From: Enterobacter genomosp. O
GTDB taxonomy: Bacteria; Pseudomonadota; Gammaproteobacteria; Enterobacterales; Enterobacteriaceae
Assembly: GCF_001022965.1 (NCBI RefSeq)
Contig: NZ_LECZ01000023.1
Coordinates: 62,001-126,000 of the forward strand
Direction: 5' to 3'
DNA length: 64,000 nucleotides
Shown here: piece after piece, positions 54,751-61,845 of the stretch
How the letters are laid out: each line of letters begins with the position of its first letter
How positions within the stretch are numbered: the first letter of the stretch is position 1
The notes under the pieces: model-generated
Databases searched by the model: none
The model's input: only the letters and a program-made list of their open reading frames with translations
Told to the model about the DNA's origin: nothing
Position numbers and translations under genes: made by a program

Positions 54751-56889
54751 TTAACCGATCTGCCCATTCCCTAAATGCTTCACGCGGCGCTTCACCTCTT
54801 CCTGCTTGCCGGCGTTAAACGGACGCGCATCCGGGCTGCCGAGATAGCCGCACACGCGGCGGGTGACGGAGACGCGAGCCGCGTCGTGGTTGCCGCATTT
54901 CGGGCAGGTAAAGCCTTTGCTGGTGCACTCAAACTCACCGGTAAATCCGCACTCGTAGCACTCGTCGATTGGCGTGTTGGTTCCGTAATACGGCACGTGC
55001 TGGTAGCTGTAATCCCACACGTCCTCCAGCGCCTTCAGGTTGTGCTGAATGTTCGGGTACTCGCCGTAGCAGATGAAGCCGCCGCTGGCGATCGGCGGAT
55101 ACGCCGCTTCAAAGTCGATCTTGTCGTACGGGTTCACCTTTTTCTCCACGTCGAGGTGGAAACTGTTGGTGTAGTAACCTTTGTCAGTTACGCCTTCCAC
55201 AATCCCGAACTCGGCAGTGTCCAGACGGCAGAAGCGATCGCACAGGTTTTCGCTCGGGGTGCTGTACAGGCTAAAGCCGTAGCCGGTTTCCTCTTTCCAC
55301 TGGTCTACCGCGTCGCGCAGGCGCTGAACGATGGCGATGCCTTTCTCACGCAGCGCGGCGCTGTCGTACATGTGCGTGTCGCCGGCCAGCGCGTTGATGG
55401 TTTCGTGAATGCCGATATAGCCCAGCGAAATCGACGCGCGACCGTTTTTGAAGATTTCGGACACGTCATCGTCCGCCTTCAGGCGCACGCCGCAGGCTCC
55501 TTCCATATAGAGGATGGGCGCGACGCGGGCTTTAACCCCTTCGAGACGCGCGATGCGGGTCATCAGGGCCTTACGCGCCAGCTGCAGGCGCTCGTCCAGC
55601 AGCGTCCAGAAGGCGTCTTCGTTACCTTTTGCTTCCAGCGCGATGCGCGGCAGGTTCAGGCTGATAACGCCCAGGTTGTTACGTCCGTCGTGGATCTGCT
55701 CGCCGTTTTCGTCTTCGTACACGCCGAGGAAGCTGCGGCAGCCCATTGGCGTTTTAAACGAACCGGTGACCTTCACCACCTGGTCGTAGTTCAGGATGTC
55801 CGGATACATGCGCTTGCTCGCGCACTCCAGCGCCAGCTGTTTGATGTCGTAGTTCGGATCGCCAAACTTGTGGTTCAGGCCGTCGCGGATGGCGAACACC
55901 AGTTTCGGGAACACGGCGGTTTTGCGGTTTTTGCCGAGCCCGGAAATGCGGTTACGCAGAATGGACTGCTGGATCAGACGCGATTCCCAGCTGGTGCCCA
56001 GACCGAAGCCGAAGGTCACAAACGGCGTCTGGCCGTTGGCGGTGTGCAGGGTGTTTACCTCATACTCCAGCGACTGAAACGCGTCGTAGCACTCTTTCTC
56101 GGTGCGGGAATGGGCATAGCCGTCCGCGTCCGGGATCTGCCACTCTTCGGCGGTTTTACGGTGCTTGTTGAAGCTGGCCGTCACGAACGGGGCCAGCACT
56201 TCATCAATGCGGTTAATGGTGGTGCCGCCATAAATGTGGCTAGCGACCTGAGCGATGATCTGCGCCGTTACCGCGGTGGCCGTGGAGATGGACTTAGGCG
56301 GTTCAATCTCGGCGTTACCCATTTTAAAACCGTGGGTCAGCATGCCCTTCAGGTCGATCAGCATGCAGTTGAACATCGGGAAGAACGGCGAGTAGTCGAG
56401 ATCGTGGTAGTGGATCTCGCCGCGCTCGTGTGCCGACACCACGTCGCGCGGCAGCAGATGCTGACGGGCATAGTGTTTGGCGACGATACCGGCCAGCAGG
56501 TCGCGCTGGGTAGGGATGACCTTGCTGTCTTTGTTGGCGTTTTCATTGAGCAGCGCAGAGTTGGTCTGCTCTACCAGGCCACGGATCTCCTGGTTCAGAC
56601 GGCCGCGCTTCTCGCGCTGCACGTCACGATCGTGGCGGTATTCAATGTAGGCGCGCGCCAGCTGCTTGTACGGGCCCGCCATCAGCTGGTTCTCAACCGC
56701 GGTCTGGATCTCGTTGATATCGACCTGGCTGCGTTCATTCATCTGGCTGCTAACGATTTCTGCGACGGTGGCGCAGTAATCTGCGTCATCGACTCCCGCT
56801 GCTTTAGCTGCACGCAGAATGGCTTCCTGGATGCGCTCTGATTTAAACGGCACTTTACAGCCATCACGTTTCATCACATGCGGTGTCAT
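54751..56889 (-). CDS. nrdD: Anaerobic ribonucleoside-triphosphate reductase NrdD
   Basis: Class III ribonucleotide reductase making dNTPs without oxygen. The 712 residues from MTPHVMKRDGCKVPFKSERIQ equal E. coli. An ATP-cone (about 3-92) precedes the catalytic ten-stranded barrel; the C-terminal region contains the zinc site (CYECG...CPKCG) and the glycyl-radical motif RRVCGYLGS with Gly681. GGAGTGATC precedes the ATG. NrdR boxes, an FNR-like site and DnaA boxes lie upstream. Confidence 0.97.
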   Translation of the reverse strand: MTPHVMKRDGCKVPFKSERIQEAILRAAKAAGVDDADYCATVAEIVSSQMNERSQVDINEIQTAVENQLMAGPYKQLARAYIEYRHDRDVQREKRGRLNQEIRGLVEQTNSALLNENANKDSKVIPTQRDLLAGIVAKHYARQHLLPRDVVSAHERGEIHYHDLDYSPFFPMFNCMLIDLKGMLTHGFKMGNAEIEPPKSISTATAVTAQIIAQVASHIYGGTTINRIDEVLAPFVTASFNKHRKTAEEWQIPDADGYAHSRTEKECYDAFQSLEYEVNTLHTANGQTPFVTFGFGLGTSWESRLIQQSILRNRISGLGKNRKTAVFPKLVFAIRDGLNHKFGDPNYDIKQLALECASKRMYPDILNYDQVVKVTGSFKTPMGCRSFLGVYEDENGEQIHDGRNNLGVISLNLPRIALEAKGNEDAFWTLLDERLQLARKALMTRIARLEGVKARVAPILYMEGACGVRLKADDDVSEIFKNGRASISLGYIGIHETINALAGDTHMYDSAALREKGIAIVQRLRDAVDQWKEETGYGFSLYSTPSENLCDRFCRLDTAEFGIVEGVTDKGYYTNSFHLDVEKKVNPYDKIDFEAAYPPIASGGFICYGEYPNIQHNLKALEDVWDYSYQHVPYYGTNTPIDECYECGFTGEFECTSKGFTCPKCGNHDAARVSVTRRVCGYLGSPDARPFNAGKQEEVKRRVKHLGNGQIG

Positions 56890-56914
56890 GATCACTCCAT
56901 TTTTTAAAAACAGG

Positions 56915-57000
56915 TTATCCACAGAGGCGGAGAAGTATTCAAAGGCTGTATTGTCAGCCAGGTGAGAGACTTCCCTCGTTCCCGACCCTTGTTATCCACA
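56915..57000. promoter_or_regulatory. Two perfect DnaA boxes upstream of nrdD
   Basis: TTATCCACA occurs at 56915-56923 and again at 56992-57000, in the same orientation, 77 bp apart. Both match the strongest DnaA-box consensus exactly. They lie between the nrdD start codon and the NrdR boxes. Confidence 0.7.
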
Positions 57001-57049
57001 ATTCCGGAGAGCTGAGTCGCCGTCTTGTTGTTGGAATAGTAGACGATTA

Positions 57050-57096
57050 ATACAAGATGTTGGGTCGGCGTGCATTTTAAGTGCTACATATAGTGA
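57050..57096 (-). promoter_or_regulatory. Paired NrdR boxes of nrdDG
   Basis: ATACAAGATGTTGGGT (57050-57065) and GTGCTACATATAGTGA (57081-57096; minus strand TCACTATATGTAGCAC) resemble the NrdR consensus ACACTATATGTTGTGT. Their starts are 31 bp apart, three helical turns, as is typical for NrdR pairs. The surrounding non-coding region (56890-57265) holds nothing else I recognise apart from the listed sites and the treC terminator. Confidence 0.65.
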
Positions 57097-57106
57097 TTTG
57101 CATCAA
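57093..57106. promoter_or_regulatory. FNR-like site upstream of nrdDG
   Basis: GTGAT-TTGC-ATCAA differs from the FNR consensus TTGAT-N4-ATCAA at one base. It fits anaerobic induction of nrdDG and overlaps the second NrdR box by four bases. Confidence 0.65.
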
Positions 57107-57234
57107 ACATGTTTGCGATTTATTTGATTCAGAACAAAGTAAAAAGACGAGAGTACAAACGGCGGGCGCTGTAGCGATTGTAAATCCGGGAAGGAAAAAT
57201 CTGATTAATTATTCAACAAAAACAGTAAAGTAAG

Positions 57235-57257
57235 CCGGGCGCAACGGGTGCGCCCGG
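57235..57257 (-). terminator. Hairpin terminator of treC
   Basis: Perfect stem CCGGGCGCA / TGCGCCCGG with a 5-base loop, 8 bases beyond the treC stop. On the minus strand it is followed by CTTACTTTACTGTTTTT. Confidence 0.8.
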
Positions 57258-57265
57258 TAAAGCTA

Positions 57266-58909
57266 TTACGCCTGTAGCCACCAGACGGCTTCAAACGGAC
57301 GCAGCGTCGTTTTCTGCGGCGACGGATAGTTGCTCATTACCGTCTGCCACTCGCCGCGCAGGAGGTCATTCGTCCATTCATGAGGCTTATCGCTCAGGTT
57401 CGCCATCACTATCAGCGTCTGCCCCTGCCACCGGCGGCGGTAGCACCACAGGGAAGGATGTTCCGGCAGTAAATCCTCATAGTCACCCCATGTCAGCACC
57501 GGCAGGGTTTTGCGCAGGCTAATCAGCGACTGGTAGGTATAAAACACCGAGTCCGGATCGTCGAGCGCCGCGCGGACGTTTACGGTTTCGTAGTTATCGC
57601 AGACGCCAATCCACGGCTCTCCTTCGGTAAACCCGGCGTTGTGCGTGGCGTCCCACTGCATCGGCGTGCGGCTGTTGTCGCGAGACTTACTCGCCAGAAT
57701 CTCCAGCAGTTCATCCGGTTCGCGGCCGTTGGCCCGCAGTTCGGCGAACATGTTCAGGCTTTCCACGTCGCGGTAATCGGTGATGCGGCTGAAGTGCGGG
57801 TTGGTCATGCCAATCTCCTCACCCTGATAAACGTACGGCGTGCCCTGCATCCCGTGCAGCACCATGCCCAGCATCTTCGCCGCCTGAACGCGGTACTCCC
57901 CTTCGTCACCAAAGCGCGAGACGATGCGCGGCTGGTCGTGGTTACACCAGAACAGCGCGTTCCAGGCTTTGTTGTGCATGCCCTGCTGCCAGTGGCGGAA
58001 GAGGGCTTTCAGCGCCACAAAGTCCGGCTTCGCCTTCGTCCATTTCTCGCCGCCGGGGTAATCCACCTTCAGGTGGTGGAAGTTAAAGGTCATCGACAGC
58101 TCGCGCCCGTCGAGAGAGGCATACTGCTGGCAGTTTTCCAGCGAGGTGGAGGACATCTCACCTACGGTCATCAGGTTGCGCGGGATAAAGACGTCGCGGC
58201 TCATCTCCTGCAGGTATTCATGGACGCGCGGCCCGTCGGTGTAGAAGCGGCGGCCGTCTCCGATGTTGTCGTCAGGGAAATCCTGGTCTTTTGAAATCAG
58301 GTTAATCACGTCCAGACGCAAGCCGTCCACGCCGCGATCGGCCCAGAACTCGCACACTTTTTTCAGCTCGGCGCGCACGGCCGGGTTTTCCCAGTTGAGG
58401 TCCGCCTGCTCCGGCGCAAACAGGTGCAGGTAATACTGTTCGCTCTCGGCGTGCCAGCGCCAGGCGTTGCCGCCAAACTTGGAGCGCCAGTTGTTGGGAA
58501 GCTGCTCCGGCGTGCCGTCGCGCCAGATGTAGAACTGGCGGTACGGGCTCGCTTTGTTCAGCGACTCGCGGAACCAGGCGTGCTGCGTGGAGGTGTGGTT
58601 AAACACCATATCCAGCACGATGCGAATGCCGCGCGCGTGCGCTTCGGCAACCAGCTCGTCGAAGTCATCCAGGGTGCCGTAGGCCGGGTCGATGGCGATG
58701 TAATTCGCCACGTCGTAGCCGTTATCCACCTGCGGGGAGATATAAAATGGCGTCAGCCAGATGGCGTCAATGCCGAGGGTTTTCAGGTAGTCCAGACGCT
58801 GCGTCACGCCGCGCAGATCGCCGGTGCCGCTGCCGGTGGTGTCCTGGAAACTTTTTGGGTAAATCTGATAGATGACGCCGTTCTGCCACCAGTGAGGAAG
58901 AGTATTCAT
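57266..58909 (-). CDS. treC: Trehalose-6-phosphate hydrolase (alpha,alpha-phosphotrehalase) TreC
   Basis: Cytoplasmic GH13 enzyme that splits trehalose-6-phosphate to glucose and glucose-6-phosphate. 547 residues (E. coli 551) from MNTLPHWWQNGVIYQIYPKSF. GH13 motifs are present: DMVFNHTS, DGLRLDVIN with the nucleophile Asp, VGEMSS with the acid/base Glu, and NHDQPR with the third carboxylate. The ATG at 58909 matches the E. coli start; five more codons are open upstream. Second gene of treBC. Confidence 0.97.
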   Translation of the reverse strand: MNTLPHWWQNGVIYQIYPKSFQDTTGSGTGDLRGVTQRLDYLKTLGIDAIWLTPFYISPQVDNGYDVANYIAIDPAYGTLDDFDELVAEAHARGIRIVLDMVFNHTSTQHAWFRESLNKASPYRQFYIWRDGTPEQLPNNWRSKFGGNAWRWHAESEQYYLHLFAPEQADLNWENPAVRAELKKVCEFWADRGVDGLRLDVINLISKDQDFPDDNIGDGRRFYTDGPRVHEYLQEMSRDVFIPRNLMTVGEMSSTSLENCQQYASLDGRELSMTFNFHHLKVDYPGGEKWTKAKPDFVALKALFRHWQQGMHNKAWNALFWCNHDQPRIVSRFGDEGEYRVQAAKMLGMVLHGMQGTPYVYQGEEIGMTNPHFSRITDYRDVESLNMFAELRANGREPDELLEILASKSRDNSRTPMQWDATHNAGFTEGEPWIGVCDNYETVNVRAALDDPDSVFYTYQSLISLRKTLPVLTWGDYEDLLPEHPSLWCYRRRWQGQTLIVMANLSDKPHEWTNDLLRGEWQTVMSNYPSPQKTTLRPFEAVWWLQA

Positions 58910-58931
58910 AGTGCGTTCCTGCAAATGCGAA

Positions 58932-58949
58932 GGGGCGCAACTGCGCCCC
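58932..58949 (-). other. treB-treC intercistronic stem-loop
   Basis: GGGGCGC-AACT-GCGCCCC is a perfect 7-bp stem with a 4-base loop in the 51-base gap between treB and treC. It lacks a T-run, so it probably affects mRNA stability or relative expression rather than ending transcription. Confidence 0.6.
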
Positions 58950-58960
58950 GAAAGAAGACG

Positions 58961-60382
58961 TTAAACAATCTGCAGCGTGCCCTGACGGAACTTACGCTGG
59001 TAAACCACGGTGGTGAGCGCCATTGGGACGATAATCGCTACCGCCATCGCCAGCGCAAACACCTGCCAGAACGCGGGCTGGATGGAGAGGATGCCCGGCA
59101 GCCCGCCGACGCCAATCCCGTTTGCCATCACGCCGTTCAGGCCGCACAGCAGGCCCGCCAGACCGGAGCCGATCATCGCGCAGAGCATCGGGAAGCGGTA
59201 TTTCAGGTTGATGCCGTACATGGCCGGTTCGGTGACGCCGAGGTAAGCGGAGATAGCTGCCGGAACGGAGATCTCACGCTCGTTATGCTTACGGCTGACG
59301 ATGATGATGCCGGTCACCGCCGATGCCTGCGCAATGTTAGACAGCGCGATAATCGGCCAGACCGGCGTGCCGCCGAGGCTCTGGATCATCTGCATATCAA
59401 TCGCCAGCGTGGTCTGGTGAACGCCGGTGATCACCAGCGGGGCGTACAGGAAGCCAAACAGCGCGGCACCGATTGGCGCGAAGCTGCCGGTCATCAGGTG
59501 ACGCACCGCGAAGGCCACGCCGTCGCCGATCATGCGGCCAAACGGACCGATAAAGGCGTGCGCCAGGAACACCGCCAGGATCAGCGAGCAGACCGGCACC
59601 ACCACCAGATAGAGGTAATCCGGCACGATGCGCTTCAGGCGCGTTTCAATAAAGCCCAGCGCCAGACCCGCCAGAAGTGCCGGAATCACCTGCGCCTGAT
59701 AGCCCACCTTAGCGATGGTAAACAGCCCGAAGTTCCACACCTCCGGCACCTGCTGACCAAGTAAGTAAGCGTTCATTAACTGTGGAGAGACCAGCGTGAC
59801 GCCCAGCACGATACCCAGAATCGGCGTGCCGCCCATTTTGCGTACCGCGGACCAGCAGATCCCGACTGGCAGGTAGAAGAAGATCGCTTCGCCAATCAGC
59901 CACAGGAAGTCATAGATGCTTTGCAGCGCGGGGTACATCTGCGCCAGGGTTTTGCCGTCGCTCATCGGCACATCGCCGATGACGTTACGGAAGCCTAAAA
60001 TTAAGCCCCCGCTGATCAGCGCCGGCAGCAGCGGGAAGAAGATCTCCGCGAAGTGGGAGATCAGCTGCTCGTGCCATTTCATATTCTGGCGCGCGGCCTT
60101 CTTCGCCTGCTCTTTATCGGCGGAAGAGTGCCCGGTTGTCGCCAGCAGAGCCTGATAGTAATCGCCCACTTCGGTACCGATAACGACCTGGAACTGACCG
60201 GCGTTGGTGAAGCAGCCTTTTACCATGGAAAGTTCTTCAATCGCCTTCGGATTGGCTTTGGCCGGGTCGTTCAGCACGAAGCGCAGGCGGGTAATGCAAT
60301 GGCTGACGGTGGCGATGTTCTCGCGGCCGCCGACCAGGACGATCAGCCGATCGATATCTGCTTGTTTGACTTTACTCATCAT
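58961..60382 (-). CDS. treB: PTS trehalose-specific EIIBC component TreB
   Basis: Imports and phosphorylates trehalose to trehalose-6-phosphate, using the glucose EIIA (Crr) as phosphodonor. 473 residues as in E. coli. The EIIB domain (about 1-85) holds the phosphorylation cysteine C29 in SHCITRLRF; the EIIC domain (about 105-465) has about ten membrane segments and the GITEPAMYG-like motif (LGVTEPAMYGIN). Start ATG-ATG with GAGGTTTC upstream. Operon treB-treC under TreR. Confidence 0.97.
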   Translation of the reverse strand: MMSKVKQADIDRLIVLVGGRENIATVSHCITRLRFVLNDPAKANPKAIEELSMVKGCFTNAGQFQVVIGTEVGDYYQALLATTGHSSADKEQAKKAARQNMKWHEQLISHFAEIFFPLLPALISGGLILGFRNVIGDVPMSDGKTLAQMYPALQSIYDFLWLIGEAIFFYLPVGICWSAVRKMGGTPILGIVLGVTLVSPQLMNAYLLGQQVPEVWNFGLFTIAKVGYQAQVIPALLAGLALGFIETRLKRIVPDYLYLVVVPVCSLILAVFLAHAFIGPFGRMIGDGVAFAVRHLMTGSFAPIGAALFGFLYAPLVITGVHQTTLAIDMQMIQSLGGTPVWPIIALSNIAQASAVTGIIIVSRKHNEREISVPAAISAYLGVTEPAMYGINLKYRFPMLCAMIGSGLAGLLCGLNGVMANGIGVGGLPGILSIQPAFWQVFALAMAVAIIVPMALTTVVYQRKFRQGTLQIV

Positions 60383-60455
60383 GAAACCTCATGACAGATG
60401 GGAAGGGTGTAATGACCTGAGCGCAAGCCTACTCCTTCAGCGTGACGGCGAAAAT

Positions 60456-60467
60456 GGGAACGTTCCC
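60456..60467. promoter_or_regulatory. TreR operator upstream of treB
   Basis: GGGAACGTTCCC is a perfect 12-bp palindrome with a central CG, matching the E. coli TreR site. It lies 74 bases before the treB start. A CRP-like half-site (TGTGA on the minus strand, about 60484) lies just upstream, consistent with catabolite activation. Confidence 0.85.
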
Positions 60468-60506
60468 GAAATCGGGCGAAGATCACAATAAACCGTTGAG
60501 TGGGGG

Positions 60507-61454
60507 TTAAGAGAGGTGGGCGGGAATAACGATCTGACGCGGCTCAGCGCGCCCGTTTATCTGCTCGATCAGCTGCGCGGCGGCCTGCCTGCCGGACTCA
60601 GCGTAGCCCGGATCGACGGTGATAATTTCCGGGTGCAGGAACTTCATCAGCGGCGTGCTGCCGACGCTCGCCACCTGCAGGTTATCGATGCGCTGCTCCT
60701 GGATATATTTGCTCGCGCCCAGCGCCAGGGTATCCGTGGCGCACACCAGCGCGGTGGTCTGCGGTGTCAGAACGCTGGCGACCTGCTCGTAGCCCTGCTT
60801 CATGCCCAGCCCCGGCAGGGAGGCCACGGCGGAGAGGTTGTGCTGTTTGCAAAATGCCAGATAGGCTTCGTGGCGGCGCTTGCCGGTGGTGACGTCCGCG
60901 TGGGGAACGCCGAGGAAGCTGATGTGGCGATGGCCCTGGTCATACAGGCGCTGCATCAGGGTCACGATGGCGCCTTCATCGTCATAGCAGACGGACGCGA
61001 AACCGTGGGCATCGCGCGCCAGCAGCACCAGCGACGGCTGCCAGGGTTTCAGCATTTCGTCTTTGATGCCGGTAAAGCCAAACAGCACCACGCCGTCAAT
61101 GTTGCGCCGCTTGAGCATACCCAGATGCTCTTCAACCAGCTGCACAGAGAACTGGCTCTCCATCATGATCGGATCATAGCCCTGCTCGTAGAAGGCGGGC
61201 AGCATGGTCTGGACGGCGAGATTTTCGGAGAGCGAATCCAGACGCGAGACAATGATCGCGACCACTTTGTCGCTCTGTCCGCGCATGGCGCGTGCGGAGC
61301 GGGAAGGGGAAAAGCCGTGCTGGTTCATGACCGCCTCGACGCGTTCGCGGGTGCGTTCGCTGACGCCGCTTTCGTTGTTCAGCACGCGTGAGACGGTCGA
61401 TTTCCCCACGCCGCTTAAACGCGCGATGTCTTTAATCGTTAGGCGGTTCTGCAT
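60507..61454 (-). CDS. treR: Trehalose operon repressor TreR
   Basis: LacI-family repressor of treBC; in E. coli trehalose-6-phosphate is the inducer. 315 residues from MQNRLTIKDIARLSGVGKSTVSRVL equal E. coli. The N-terminal helix-turn-helix (about 5-25), hinge (about 48-58, SARAMRG) and sensor domain (about 62-310) are intact. AGGGAATACAGC precedes the ATG; 70 additional upstream in-frame codons run through the promoter and are not conserved. Confidence 0.96.
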   Translation of the reverse strand: MQNRLTIKDIARLSGVGKSTVSRVLNNESGVSERTRERVEAVMNQHGFSPSRSARAMRGQSDKVVAIIVSRLDSLSENLAVQTMLPAFYEQGYDPIMMESQFSVQLVEEHLGMLKRRNIDGVVLFGFTGIKDEMLKPWQPSLVLLARDAHGFASVCYDDEGAIVTLMQRLYDQGHRHISFLGVPHADVTTGKRRHEAYLAFCKQHNLSAVASLPGLGMKQGYEQVASVLTPQTTALVCATDTLALGASKYIQEQRIDNLQVASVGSTPLMKFLHPEIITVDPGYAESGRQAAAQLIEQINGRAEPRQIVIPAHLS

Positions 61455-61531
61455 GCTGTATTCCCTGTAACAACGACAATGTAGTGAATTGAGCCTAATG
61501 CTATAGCGCGATTTCGCTATGGGCAAAGTCT

Positions 61532-61566
61532 GGTTTACGTTCGGTTTATTTGCAGGGGGGTATAAT
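61532..61566 (+). promoter_or_regulatory. PhoP box and -10 of mgtA
   Basis: GGTTTA-N5-GGTTTA (61532-61548) is a perfect PhoP direct repeat. TATAAT (61561-61566) follows 12 bases later, the spacing seen in PhoP-activated promoters. Transcription should start near 61573. Confidence 0.9.
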
Positions 61567-61572
61567 ACCGCC

Positions 61573-61845
61573 CGAATCGCCACAAAGGGTACGCTTAAAT
61601 CCTTATACTGCGCGGCGAACCCCTGATTTTTACTTACCGGAGGCTTTATGGATCCCGATCCCACACCTCTCCTGAACGGGAGAATGCGTTCTTTCCGGTA
61701 AGCCAGCCTGTTGCTGACTCACCGGTGATGTGAGGCAGCAACGTCATAAACGTTCCTGCTTGAAAAATTGAGTGCCTCTCAGGTACGGCCTTGCCACGCC
61801 TGAAGGAAATGCTGCGTCCGCGCTTGCGGATGCGGAGGAATGACT
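61573..61845 (+). promoter_or_regulatory. mgtA 5' leader with Mg2+-responsive regulation
   Basis: A roughly 270-base leader with the mgtL leader peptide and several possible hairpins (for example TGTTGCTGACTCACC / GGTGATGTGAGGCAGCAAC around 61709-61742). In E. coli and Salmonella this leader controls Rho-dependent readthrough into mgtA in response to Mg2+ and proline codon translation. No intrinsic terminator is seen, in line with Rho dependence. The start of transcription is estimated. Confidence 0.75.
61648..61701 (+). CDS. mgtL: mgtA leader peptide MgtL
   Basis: A 17-residue peptide, MDPDPTPLLNGRMRSFR, corresponding to E. coli MgtL ([17 protein letters not shown]). The N-terminal acidic-proline alternation (DPDPTP), which destabilises translating ribosomes at low Mg2+, is kept. 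CGGAGG lies 5 bases before the ATG. Confidence 0.9.
   Translation: MDPDPTPLLNGRMRSFR

Noticed and set aside
54775..56841. A 688-codon open frame antisense to nrdD
   Set aside because: It mirrors the codons of a strongly conserved gene, as happens in GC-rich coding DNA; there is no ribosome binding site or recognisable domain.
58424..59764. A 446-codon open frame antisense to treC and treB
   Set aside because: It spans the opposite strand of two certain genes including their intergenic hairpin and shows no family features.
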